Source of the DNA: Clostridia bacterium | Lineage (GTDB): Bacteria; Bacillota; Clostridia; Oscillospirales; CAG-272 | NCBI GenBank assembly: GCA_017457465.1 | Contig: JAFTHJ010000114.1 | Span: 1 to 6,366 of the forward strand | DNA: 6,366 nt | Direction of reading: 5' to 3' | Part shown: positions 1-6,310 of the stretch, piece by piece | Layout: every line of letters starts with the position of its first letter | Numbering within the stretch: position 1 is the first letter of the stretch | Program-made: the position numbers and the translations under genes | The notes under the pieces: model-generated | What the model was told of the DNA's origin: nothing | The model's input: the letters and a program-made list of their open reading frames with translations, nothing else | Database searches by the model: none

Positions 1-480
1 TATTATAATAATCCCAGCTTCGGATACGGAGGCTATTGTCTCCCGAAGGACACAAAACAATGCCTGATGAATTACGAGGGAATACCGCAGAATTTAATAA
101 AGGCGGTCGTTGATAGTAATGATACCAGAAAAAATCATATCGCGGATAGAATTTTAAACAAGCTTGAAAGTGTTGAGCCGTCGAATACTGACGGCGTACG
201 AACGGTAGGCGTATTTCGACTGACCATGAAAACCGATAGCGATAATTTCCGTGACAGCGCTATACAAGGTGTTATAAACAGACTCGTAAGTAAAGGTATT
301 CGCGTGGTTTTGTATGAACCGATGCTTACCGACCGCGACAGCTTTAACGGGCTTGAGGTGATAAACGACTGGGACGAATTTGTTCGGGTCAGCGAGATTG
401 TGATTTCAAATCGATATGAAAATTGTTTGGAATCAGTAAAAGACAAGCTATATACAAGAGATATTTTTAAAAGAGATTGA
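1..480 (+). CDS. ugd: UDP-glucose 6-dehydrogenase, C-terminal part (5' end outside the window)
   Basis: This cytoplasmic enzyme oxidises UDP-glucose to UDP-glucuronate with two NAD+. The frame is open from base 1 and ends in TGA, giving the last 159 residues; family members of this short type have about 390-410. Residues 3-17 carry NNPSFGYGGYCLPKD, which contains the catalytic cysteine (C13 here) and the aspartate four residues later (D17) of the family. The following text (IPQNLIKAVVDSN, then VGVFRLTMKTDSDNFR, then YTRDIF at the C terminus) closely resembles the E. coli-type Ugd as I recall it. The internal ATG at 67 is not the start, because conserved family sequence lies upstream in the same frame. 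It is the first gene of the visible operon and supplies the substrate for the UDP-glucuronate decarboxylase encoded further downstream. The identification is secure; only the missing N-terminal NAD-binding domain cannot be checked. Confidence 0.95.
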   Translation, partial: YYNNPSFGYGGYCLPKDTKQCLMNYEGIPQNLIKAVVDSNDTRKNHIADRILNKLESVEPSNTDGVRTVGVFRLTMKTDSDNFRDSAIQGVINRLVSKGIRVVLYEPMLTDRDSFNGLEVINDWDEFVRVSEIVISNRYENCLESVKDKLYTRDIFKRD

Positions 481-507
481 GTTTCTAAAAAAGAAAAGGA
501 GAGACAT

Positions 508-1641
508 ATGAAAATAGACTTTTCGATAGTTATTCCTACATGGAATAGAAAAGACTGTGTGCGTGAGATGCTTCGCACCCTTTATGAGGACAGGCAGACA
601 TATGAGTTCGGCGAGAGCGAGGTGCTGGTCGTAGACAGTAGTAAGGACGAAGAACAGTCCGCCATAAGGGAGGCGTGTGAGAAATATGACGCGCGATACA
701 TTGATGGCGTAGACTCGGTAAGAAAAAAGAGAAACAAGGGAATTACCGAAGCAAAATACGATTATATATTCTTTATAGATTCGGATGTAATCATAGATAA
801 GGGTATGTTGAATGAACACGCAAAGGTGTATTTGAATTCTCAAAAAGAGAATCTCGGCGGAGTTTTCGGAGTTACTGAATTTTACGGTACCAAAAGCTTC
901 AGATGGAATATTATTGAGTACAGTAATTATACGTTTGCTTTCGAACAAGCTAAAAAATATCCGTACGCAAGTTGGACTATCGGAAATAACGTGTCATTTG
1001 TTAAACAAGTCTTGCTTGATATAGGAATGTTTGAGGAGAATTTACCGTTCAAGCTTGGCGGAGACGATATGGACTTGAGCTATAGGGTTGTAAAAAGCGG
1101 ACACCCCATAAAATGCACACCTTATGCGATTACTCATCACTCAAGAGAAACATGGGATTCAAATAAGGCGCTTAACGACAGAACGAGGCGTTGGGGAACA
1201 ATGGAATATTACAACGCCAAAAGACACGCCGAGAGCGTTCACAAAACCTTGCCGGGACTATGTTTTGTGGCGTTCATAACAACCTTGTTTATGATTGCGG
1301 CGATGATTTTGACAAGAAGCTTTGTTCCTGCCGTTTGCCAAGGTATTTTCTTGGCGGGGCTGTGGATGATATCTTATATTTGCGATTCCAGAAAAAGCGG
1401 GAAATATAATCTCTTGTATTATTCTTTGGCGAAATTAATTTCTTTTAAATATGCCTTCTATAAGTTCAGGGAATGCGTTAAACAAAAAGATTTCAGCGTC
1501 TTGAATAAGCAAATGATATTCAACGACGGACACGCTAAAGCGGATTGCAGGGAACGCAGTCAAAAGCTTTCGTGGGCTATGATACTTTTCACTTTGATAG
1601 TTTTTGGCGCAACGCTTCTCGGAAAGTTACTGACATTTTGA
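508..1641 (+). CDS. Family 2 glycosyltransferase with C-terminal membrane segments (first of two)
   Basis: A 377-residue transferase likely to move a sugar from a nucleotide donor to a membrane-bound or nascent glycan on the cytoplasmic face. The GT-A fold signatures are visible in order: FSIVIPTWNR at 5-14, VVDSS at 41-45 (nucleotide-binding aspartate), RKKRNKG at 72-78, the metal-binding DSD at 91-93, GGDDMDLSYR at 184-193 (catalytic-base region) and HHSRETW at 210-216. Hydrophobic stretches near 251-270, 272-292 and 355-377 look like membrane anchors, which would place the enzyme at the inner membrane. The ATG follows an AGGAG at 497-501 with 6 bases of spacing, 27 bases after ugd. Donor and acceptor cannot be read from sequence. 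The neighbouring ugd and uxs genes make UDP-glucuronate or UDP-xylose reasonable guesses. Family assignment is firm, specificity unknown. Confidence 0.9.
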   Translation: MKIDFSIVIPTWNRKDCVREMLRTLYEDRQTYEFGESEVLVVDSSKDEEQSAIREACEKYDARYIDGVDSVRKKRNKGITEAKYDYIFFIDSDVIIDKGMLNEHAKVYLNSQKENLGGVFGVTEFYGTKSFRWNIIEYSNYTFAFEQAKKYPYASWTIGNNVSFVKQVLLDIGMFEENLPFKLGGDDMDLSYRVVKSGHPIKCTPYAITHHSRETWDSNKALNDRTRRWGTMEYYNAKRHAESVHKTLPGLCFVAFITTLFMIAAMILTRSFVPAVCQGIFLAGLWMISYICDSRKSGKYNLLYYSLAKLISFKYAFYKFRECVKQKDFSVLNKQMIFNDGHAKADCRERSQKLSWAMILFTLIVFGATLLGKLLTF

Positions 1642-1690
1642 GTGTGACAGTTCAATAGAACTATTAATTCTAAAATCAAGTTTTCTAATG

Positions 1691-1699
1691 TGATATAAA
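1691..1699 (+). promoter_or_regulatory. Possible weak internal promoter (extended -10) between the two glycosyltransferase genes
   Basis: The 80-base gap 1642-1721 is the longest between genes of the operon. It contains TG at 1691-1692 followed by TATAAA at 1694-1699, an extended -10 arrangement. No good -35 hexamer lies 16-18 bases upstream. Transcription would begin a few bases before the GGAG at 1713-1716, leaving a very short leader. A five-base-pair hairpin (AGTTC/GAACT, 1649-1662) also lies in this gap but has no T run after it, so it is not a convincing terminator. In AT-rich DNA such a -10 match can occur by chance. Confidence 0.2.
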
Positions 1700-1721
1700 A
1701 CAACGTCGGATTGGAGTTTTT

Positions 1722-2837
1722 ATGAAATATAGCGTTATTATACCCAGTAAAAATCGCGCAGACCTTATGAATATCTTGCTTGAGAGTTTGTCTGCGGCGA
1801 GAGAAAAAATCAACGAGGACACAGAAGTAATTATAGTTGATGACAGTGATGAAAAAAACAAAGAGCAAATCCTTCAGAGTGCCGAAACATATGGCGCGAA
1901 ATATATTTATAAGGCTTGTTCGGTCTCCCAAAAACGAAATTTCGGAGCTTCTGTCGCAACCAACGAGGTGCTTTTGTTTTTGGATTCGGATGTTCGTGTT
2001 TCTCCTGATTTGTTTGTAGCTTACAATGAAATTTTCGAGGCAAAAAAAGCCAAGGCTGTTGTCGGCGCACTCAAATTTGAGGGGGACAAATATTGGTATT
2101 GGGATGTTGTCAATGCATCTCCCTTTGTAAAATGCTTTTATATGCCCAATGCTATGAAAGAGCTGCCTTGGGGATGTTCTTGTAATATAGCAATAAACAA
2201 AGAGCTTTTTGACAAAATCGGCGGCTTCTCTGAAGATTTCAAATATCCCGCGGGTGAGGACGTGGATTTGGGCTTACGTATATCGACAGGTCTTCATATA
2301 AAGATTTATTCGGCTCCCAAGGCCTTGGTTTACCATAGCAATGAAACATGGCGCCACTGGAAAGAAATGCACAGACGTGTCAAAATGTACGGAAAGGCAG
2401 ATGTTCTTCTTGTGGAGAAACACCCCGAATGCCTTACGTCTACAGGTATTTTCAGACGCAATATAATGTATTTCAGCATTCTTTTAATATCAATTATTTT
2501 CGCTCTTTGTACCTTTAATTGGTGGTTGCTTCTGATACCTGCAGGTTACTACCTGTTAGAAAACATAGGTGTTGCTTTGATAGGAAAATTTGAATACAGA
2601 AGGTTTGGTAAAATTTCTCTTTTGAAGCAATTGGCTGTTCAAAATCTTATCCACACCAATGAACGGGCATACTTGCTGACATGTTTGCGTCGCGGCAAAA
2701 TCGGATATATGGGAAAACAGCTTATCTATTCTTACGGACAGGCTTGTTCTTTCCTGAAGTTTTCTTCCAACACTATTGTATTTCAATGGATATTGTATCT
2801 TGTGTCGCTTCTGACCATCTTAATTATAGTAAAATAA
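1722..2837 (+). CDS. Family 2 glycosyltransferase with C-terminal membrane segments (second of two)
   Basis: A 371-residue GT-A fold transferase with the same layout as the preceding glycosyltransferase. Motifs in order: YSVIIPSKNR at 3-12, VDDSDE at 39-44, QKRNFG at 70-75, the metal-binding LDSD at 87-90, GEDVDLGLR at 178-186 and YHSNETW at 204-210. Hydrophobic stretches near 246-266, 268-287 and 352-370 suggest membrane anchoring. Translation starts at an ATG with GGAG at 1713-1716, 5 bases upstream. It ends 13 bases before the UDP-xylose synthase gene, so the two are probably co-translated. The shared HS-x-ETW signature and matching C-terminal architecture indicate that the two transferases are paralogues, presumably adding successive sugars or using different acceptors. 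A role in assembling a glucuronate- or xylose-containing glycan is inferred from neighbours. Confidence 0.9.
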   Translation: MKYSVIIPSKNRADLMNILLESLSAAREKINEDTEVIIVDDSDEKNKEQILQSAETYGAKYIYKACSVSQKRNFGASVATNEVLLFLDSDVRVSPDLFVAYNEIFEAKKAKAVVGALKFEGDKYWYWDVVNASPFVKCFYMPNAMKELPWGCSCNIAINKELFDKIGGFSEDFKYPAGEDVDLGLRISTGLHIKIYSAPKALVYHSNETWRHWKEMHRRVKMYGKADVLLVEKHPECLTSTGIFRRNIMYFSILLISIIFALCTFNWWLLLIPAGYYLLENIGVALIGKFEYRRFGKISLLKQLAVQNLIHTNERAYLLTCLRRGKIGYMGKQLIYSYGQACSFLKFSSNTIVFQWILYLVSLLTILIIVK

Positions 2838-2850
2838 CGGAGAATTATTA

Positions 2851-3798
2851 ATGAAACGTATTTTGGTAACAGGCGGTTGCGGTTTTATAGGAACAAACCT
2901 TGTAAAGCGTCTTTTGAGCCGAGGAGATTATGTTATAGCTCTTGATAACCTCTATTGTTCGGATATATCCAACTCTGAAATATTTCAAGATAACCCCAAT
3001 TACCTTTTTTTGAATCGAGACGTGAGAGATAGCTTTGATGACATTCGGGTTGACCAAATTTATCATCTCGCGGCACCTGCTTCTCCCAAGATTTATATGA
3101 AGGATTCTATCTATACCCTTGACACCATAGTAAAAGGGACACTCAACGCACTTGAATGCGCGAAGAAAAACGGTGCCAGAATAATTATATCCTCCACCAG
3201 TGAGATTTACGGAGAAAGCCAGATTAATCCTCAAAACGAGGATTATAACGGAAATGTGCAACCGATGTGTCTGCGTTCCAGTTACGATGAAAGTAAACGC
3301 TGTGCCGAAACCTATGCATATTGCTACTATAAACAGTACGGAACAGATGTTGGAGTGGCAAGACTTTTCAACACATACGGACCTTATATGAGTTTGCAGG
3401 ACGGGCGGGTTGTTACTTCCTTTATAGAGTCATACATTAACAAAGAGCCGCTTTATATAAACGGAGACGGAAATCAGACGAGGTCGTTTTGTTACATAGA
3501 CGATCTCATCGATGGCTTGATTGCGTATATGGATTCGAATATTTCGGGCGAAGCCGTCAATTTGGGCAACGATTCGGAAATAACAATAAACACTCTGGCT
3601 GACGTATTTATGGATATTGTTGGAGAAAAGCTTCGAATCGAATATAAAGCCGCTGTTGAGAACGAGCCATATATAAGACGTCCCGATTTATCCAAAGCTC
3701 AAAGATTACTTAATTATTCTTATAAAGCAGCATTGCGCGATGGATTAAAAAACACACTTGACTATTTTGAAAAAAATTATAAGAAAGACGAGGAATGA
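2851..3798 (+). CDS. uxs: UDP-glucuronate decarboxylase (UDP-xylose synthase), extended SDR family
   Basis: This cytoplasmic NAD+-dependent enzyme converts UDP-glucuronate to UDP-xylose through a 4-keto intermediate, retaining the cofactor. The 315-residue length is normal for the bacterial soluble form. Visible signatures: the Rossmann motif TGGCGFIG at 7-14, HLAAPASP at 72-79 (a hallmark of this family rather than of other sugar epimerases), STSEIYG at 115-121 with the catalytic T/E pair (T116, E118), YDESK at 145-149 with the catalytic Y145 and K149, QTRSFCYIDDL at 209-219, and RRPD near the C terminus. One deviation is FNTYGPYM at 173-180, where this family usually has GPRM. The ATG has GGAG at 2839-2842, 8 bases upstream. 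It works directly downstream of Ugd, encoded at the start of the window, which strongly supports the call. UDP-apiose synthase is less likely because its motif at the HLAAPASP position differs. Confidence 0.92.
   Translation: MKRILVTGGCGFIGTNLVKRLLSRGDYVIALDNLYCSDISNSEIFQDNPNYLFLNRDVRDSFDDIRVDQIYHLAAPASPKIYMKDSIYTLDTIVKGTLNALECAKKNGARIIISSTSEIYGESQINPQNEDYNGNVQPMCLRSSYDESKRCAETYAYCYYKQYGTDVGVARLFNTYGPYMSLQDGRVVTSFIESYINKEPLYINGDGNQTRSFCYIDDLIDGLIAYMDSNISGEAVNLGNDSEITINTLADVFMDIVGEKLRIEYKAAVENEPYIRRPDLSKAQRLLNYSYKAALRDGLKNTLDYFEKNYKKDEE
3790..3795 (+). promoter_or_regulatory. Ribosome binding site that fixes the start of the PaaK-like gene
   Basis: GAGGAA lies 7 bases before the ATG at 3803, inside the last codons of uxs. 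The same frame is open further upstream to a TTG at 3758. That start would overlap uxs by 41 bases and would add 15 residues rich in lysine and arginine with no family counterpart. The ATG is therefore chosen. The site couples translation of the two genes. Confidence 0.8.
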
Positions 3799-3802
3799 CC
3801 TT

Positions 3803-4990
3803 ATGCAGAAAAGACAGTTGGATATTTTTTCAAAAATACTCCGTGACGGCGGATATGATTGCGAAATGTATGCCTCTACATTTGATTTTATCAAAGATAA
3901 AGGTAATGTGACAGAAGAGGAGTTTTTGCGTATTCCTTTTTCCTATAAAAGCGATATAAGAGCAAATAATCTTGAGAAACGCTCAAATCACTTATCTAAC
4001 ACATTTGGAATCTTCGGAAGCAGCGGTACGACGGGGAATAAAACATACTATAAGTTCAGTATGAACGACAGAGCGGTTTTTGACAGAATCGCCACAAAGA
4101 TTATGCACCGTGTTGGGGCAAACGACAAAGACCTCGGAATTATTTGCGCACCTGTTCTCGATGGAGTTATGGCTCATACTATGATGTGGGAATATACGGC
4201 AATAGGCGGCGGATATGTAAACTGTCCGATTCCGTCCCCCGAAAACTTTATGTCAGTTCTTAACAACGCGCATCCGACTATAGTATCGGGACTGCCGTCG
4301 GCACTCGATTTTAGTCTCGCCCCAGATTTTACTGTTCCCGAGGATAGTAGTGTCAGGCTCTTTTTGTCGGGCGGTAGTTTCTTTTCTAACGCGAAAAGAA
4401 AGGTGATTGAGGATAAATGGGGACTTTCTTGGTTTGACTTTTTAGGAGTCAGCGAAATTTTTGGTCCCATTATGGGCGAGTGCCATATGAAAAACGGTCT
4501 GCATTATGACCCCGAGCTTCTTTTGGTTGAAATAATAGACCCCGATACAATGCGCCCGATAGAAGAAGGCGGAAAAATCGGTATGCTTGTAATTACTCCG
4601 CTTTGGAATAAGGGTTCGCCTCTTGTCAGATATTGGACAGATGACTGGGCTTATATAATGGACGAGCCTTGCGAATGCGGCGAGGCAGGAAATCGAATCT
4701 TTGTTTGCGGTAGAAAAAATGATTATTTGAGTATTAACGGTAATTATGTTTTCCCGAGAGATTTGGAGCAAATAGTCTTCTCGGAAGCAAACAGTCCCGA
4801 GGTATATGTTGATTTAACGGAAGACAATAAAGTCGTTGTGTATACCAGAGGAATTTCAGAGCAGGGCAAAAAAGACTTTATCAAATTGTTTAATACAGAG
4901 CTTGAGTTTTCTACGTTAGAGGTATTTGAAAATATGAAGGCTCATAAGCCGTCATTGTTTAGCAAGAAAATTAAAGAATACTTTAATTAA
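3803..4990 (+). CDS. PaaK/CapK-like acyl-adenylate-forming enzyme (phenylacetate-CoA ligase family)
   Basis: A 395-residue protein of the ANL superfamily, whose members activate a carboxylic acid with ATP as an acyl-adenylate and pass it to CoA or another thiol. Motifs in order: the phosphate-binding loop GSSGTTGNK at 72-80, LSGGSFF at 188-194, FLGVSEIFGP at 213-222, PLVRYWTDDWA at 273-283, the cysteine pair CECG at 290-293 (typical of PaaK relatives), GRKNDYLSINGNYVFP at 303-318, and a C-terminal HKPSLFSKK (381-389) that may supply the catalytic lysine. The family aspartate is kept in TDD where TGD is usual. It begins 4 bases after uxs. Relatives occur in capsule and exopolysaccharide loci (CapK), where the substrate is often unknown. 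True phenylacetate catabolism is unlikely because no other paa gene is nearby. The family is firm; substrate and acceptor are unknown. Confidence 0.87.
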   Translation: MQKRQLDIFSKILRDGGYDCEMYASTFDFIKDKGNVTEEEFLRIPFSYKSDIRANNLEKRSNHLSNTFGIFGSSGTTGNKTYYKFSMNDRAVFDRIATKIMHRVGANDKDLGIICAPVLDGVMAHTMMWEYTAIGGGYVNCPIPSPENFMSVLNNAHPTIVSGLPSALDFSLAPDFTVPEDSSVRLFLSGGSFFSNAKRKVIEDKWGLSWFDFLGVSEIFGPIMGECHMKNGLHYDPELLLVEIIDPDTMRPIEEGGKIGMLVITPLWNKGSPLVRYWTDDWAYIMDEPCECGEAGNRIFVCGRKNDYLSINGNYVFPRDLEQIVFSEANSPEVYVDLTEDNKVVVYTRGISEQGKKDFIKLFNTELEFSTLEVFENMKAHKPSLFSKKIKEYFN

Positions 4991-5039
4991 AAATTTGATT
5001 CTTTACTCAAGTTGATGAACGCAGAGAGGAACGATAGGG

Positions 5040-6242
5040 ATGAACTACCTTTTTAAGATAGACGAAAAAATCGATGATGATGTAATCGGCATATATTCTT
5101 CTCTTATGCCAGGCGAGAGAAGAGACTTTTTTGTGTCTTGCAAGGATAGTCTCCGCAGAAAACAAACCGTAATGGCGTATCTTCTGCTCTGTTATGCTCT
5201 TTATGACTCTTGTCAGCTTGATGATGTTCGTTTAAAATTTGTATATTCAAACACAGGCAAACCGTATTTGATGAATCATTCTGATATATATTTCAGTATA
5301 TCTCATTCGGAAAAGTACGTGCTTTGCTCTGTTTCGAGAGAAGAAATCGGCGCGGATATTCAGGTTAAATCGGATGAGGATATTTCAGCTTTTGCTAAAA
5401 ACGAAAGTCTTTTTAAGCTTGGTTTGGCTAAAGACAAAGCGGCAATGACTGCGTATTTCGAGACACAGGAATACGCCGTTGCGGTTAGTCAGTTTGTAAA
5501 TCCGAGCAATGAAATCTATGAGGTTTCTTTCGAAAAGCTATTCTCTTACATAGATAAGCATACTACAATATCGGCATATCTTGAATTGAACAGAAACAAA
5601 GGCACATCACCCTGCCGTGAACTGCCATTACAGCTTTTTAAGCGTAAGGTTAAAGAGCATCCAAACAGGATGGCGGTTGTTTTCAAAAATGAAAGAATAA
5701 CATACAAGCAACTGGATGAATACTCGGATGTTATCGCATACCGTTTAAAAGAGGTCGGAGTCAAAGCGGGAGAGCCTGTGCTTTTATCTGTGAGCGCGGG
5801 AATTGATTTTTCCGTTTCACAGTGGGGAATTCTGAAGACAGGCGCGTATTATATTCCTATAAGCAACAGGTGGCCGGAGGACAGAGTGAATTATATCGTT
5901 CGCGATAGCGGAGCTGATGTAATTTTAATCGATAAAAAATCGCCCTTTTTCGCTTGTGACGCGAAGATTAAAATTAATTGCAGCGATTATAAAACCGTAG
6001 TTCCTGCCTTTCCGACGGTGTGCGAGGAAGAGGAACAGGGATTTTATATGATATATACCTCGGGCTCCACGGGTACTCCAAAGGGGGTTATGGTAAGCAA
6101 AAAAAATCTTTCCACCTTTTCTCAAAATGTTGTTGGCAGCTATTTTTATGAAATAGTGGGAACGAATGAAGTTAACGTCGCCTGTATTTGTCCCGTTTCC
6201 TTTGATATGAGCGTCGGTGAAAACACCACAACTCTGCTTTGA
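5040..6242 (+). CDS. Phosphopantetheinyl transferase-like domain fused to an NRPS adenylation domain, cut short
   Basis: Residues 1 to about 170 resemble an Sfp-type 4'-phosphopantetheinyl transferase: GKPYL (73-77), FSISHSEKYV (85-94), IGADIQ (103-108) and a degenerate FAKNESLFK (118-126). Residues from about 195 are an amino-acid adenylation domain. These include A1 (ITYKQL, 220-225), A2 (LKTGAYYIPI, 265-274), A3 (MIYTSGSTGTPKGV, 337-350) and the A4 SFDMSVGE (387-394), with D389 matching the aspartate that binds the substrate amino group. The reading frame then stops at TGA after residue 400. Most of the A domain (A5-A10) and any carrier domain are missing, so this version cannot be a working A domain. 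The start has AGAGGA at 5025-5030, 9 bases upstream. An N-terminal transferase before an A domain is unusual. The context suggests aminoacyl activation linked to glycan synthesis. The truncation coincides with an abrupt sequence change and may be an assembly or rearrangement effect. Confidence 0.8.
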   Translation: MNYLFKIDEKIDDDVIGIYSSLMPGERRDFFVSCKDSLRRKQTVMAYLLLCYALYDSCQLDDVRLKFVYSNTGKPYLMNHSDIYFSISHSEKYVLCSVSREEIGADIQVKSDEDISAFAKNESLFKLGLAKDKAAMTAYFETQEYAVAVSQFVNPSNEIYEVSFEKLFSYIDKHTTISAYLELNRNKGTSPCRELPLQLFKRKVKEHPNRMAVVFKNERITYKQLDEYSDVIAYRLKEVGVKAGEPVLLSVSAGIDFSVSQWGILKTGAYYIPISNRWPEDRVNYIVRDSGADVILIDKKSPFFACDAKIKINCSDYKTVVPAFPTVCEEEEQGFYMIYTSGSTGTPKGVMVSKKNLSTFSQNVVGSYFYEIVGTNEVNVACICPVSFDMSVGENTTTLL

Positions 6243-6258
6243 GACATCGCAAATCCTC
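6146..6258 (-). other. Start of a leftward gene (RBS plus ATG) cut off just after its first codons
   Basis: On the minus strand GAGGA (6254-6258) stands 6 bases before an ATG at 6247-6245, downstream of a strong promoter. The frame then gives only 33 codons before TAA, and nearly all of it lies antisense to the clearly coding A domain. The arrangement looks like a genuine gene start whose real coding region has been replaced by the A-domain sequence. At most the first few codons (MSQ...) could belong to the original gene, too few to identify it. The 33-codon peptide itself is unlikely to be meaningful. Confidence 0.45.
6239..6247. other. Apparent sequence junction between the truncated A domain and a leftward gene start
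   Basis: Left of this point the plus strand matches A-domain sequence almost to the stop (the LL of residues 399-400 still fits the family pattern after FDxSVxE). Right of it the sequence is non-coding on the plus strand and carries leftward promoter, RBS and ATG signals. The switch from one to the other takes only a few bases. No insertion-sequence ends or long inverted repeats are visible around it. Confidence 0.55.
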
Positions 6259-6281
6259 ACTTCCCTTTTGATATTAAATTC

Positions 6282-6310
6282 ATTATAGCACAATTTCTCG
6301 TCCCCGTCAA
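6282..6310 (-). promoter_or_regulatory. Strong sigma-A type promoter reading leftward
   Basis: On the minus strand TTGACG (6310-6305, five of six consensus bases) is followed after exactly 17 bases by TATAAT (6287-6282, perfect). A TG dinucleotide one base before the -10 makes it an extended -10 promoter as well. The DNA just upstream of the -35 is A/T-rich, as in UP elements. About 35 bases lie between the -10 and the leftward ATG. As the sequence stands, it would transcribe antisense into the PPTase-adenylation gene. Confidence 0.8.

Noticed and set aside
67..480. ATG at 67 as a separate small gene
   Set aside because: The frame is open from base 1 and encodes the conserved Ugd catalytic-cysteine segment upstream of this ATG.
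135..578. Minus-strand open frames overlapping ugd and the first glycosyltransferase (also 448-948)
   Set aside because: Both lie antisense to genes with strong family motifs and have no recognisable motifs; shadows.
1649..1672. Small overlapping inverted repeats (AGTTC/GAACT and TAGAA/TTCTA) between the glycosyltransferase genes
   Set aside because: Stems of five base pairs, AT-rich and without a following T run; not a credible terminator or operator on this evidence.
3758..3802. Upstream TTG start for the PaaK-like gene
   Set aside because: No suitable RBS was chosen for it, it overlaps uxs by 41 bases, and a well-spaced GAGGAA precedes the ATG at 3803.
6216..6227. GGTG-AAAA-CACC inverted repeat next to the A-domain break
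   Set aside because: It has four-base arms, has no second copy in the window and lies within A-domain coding sequence; too short to call a recombination site.
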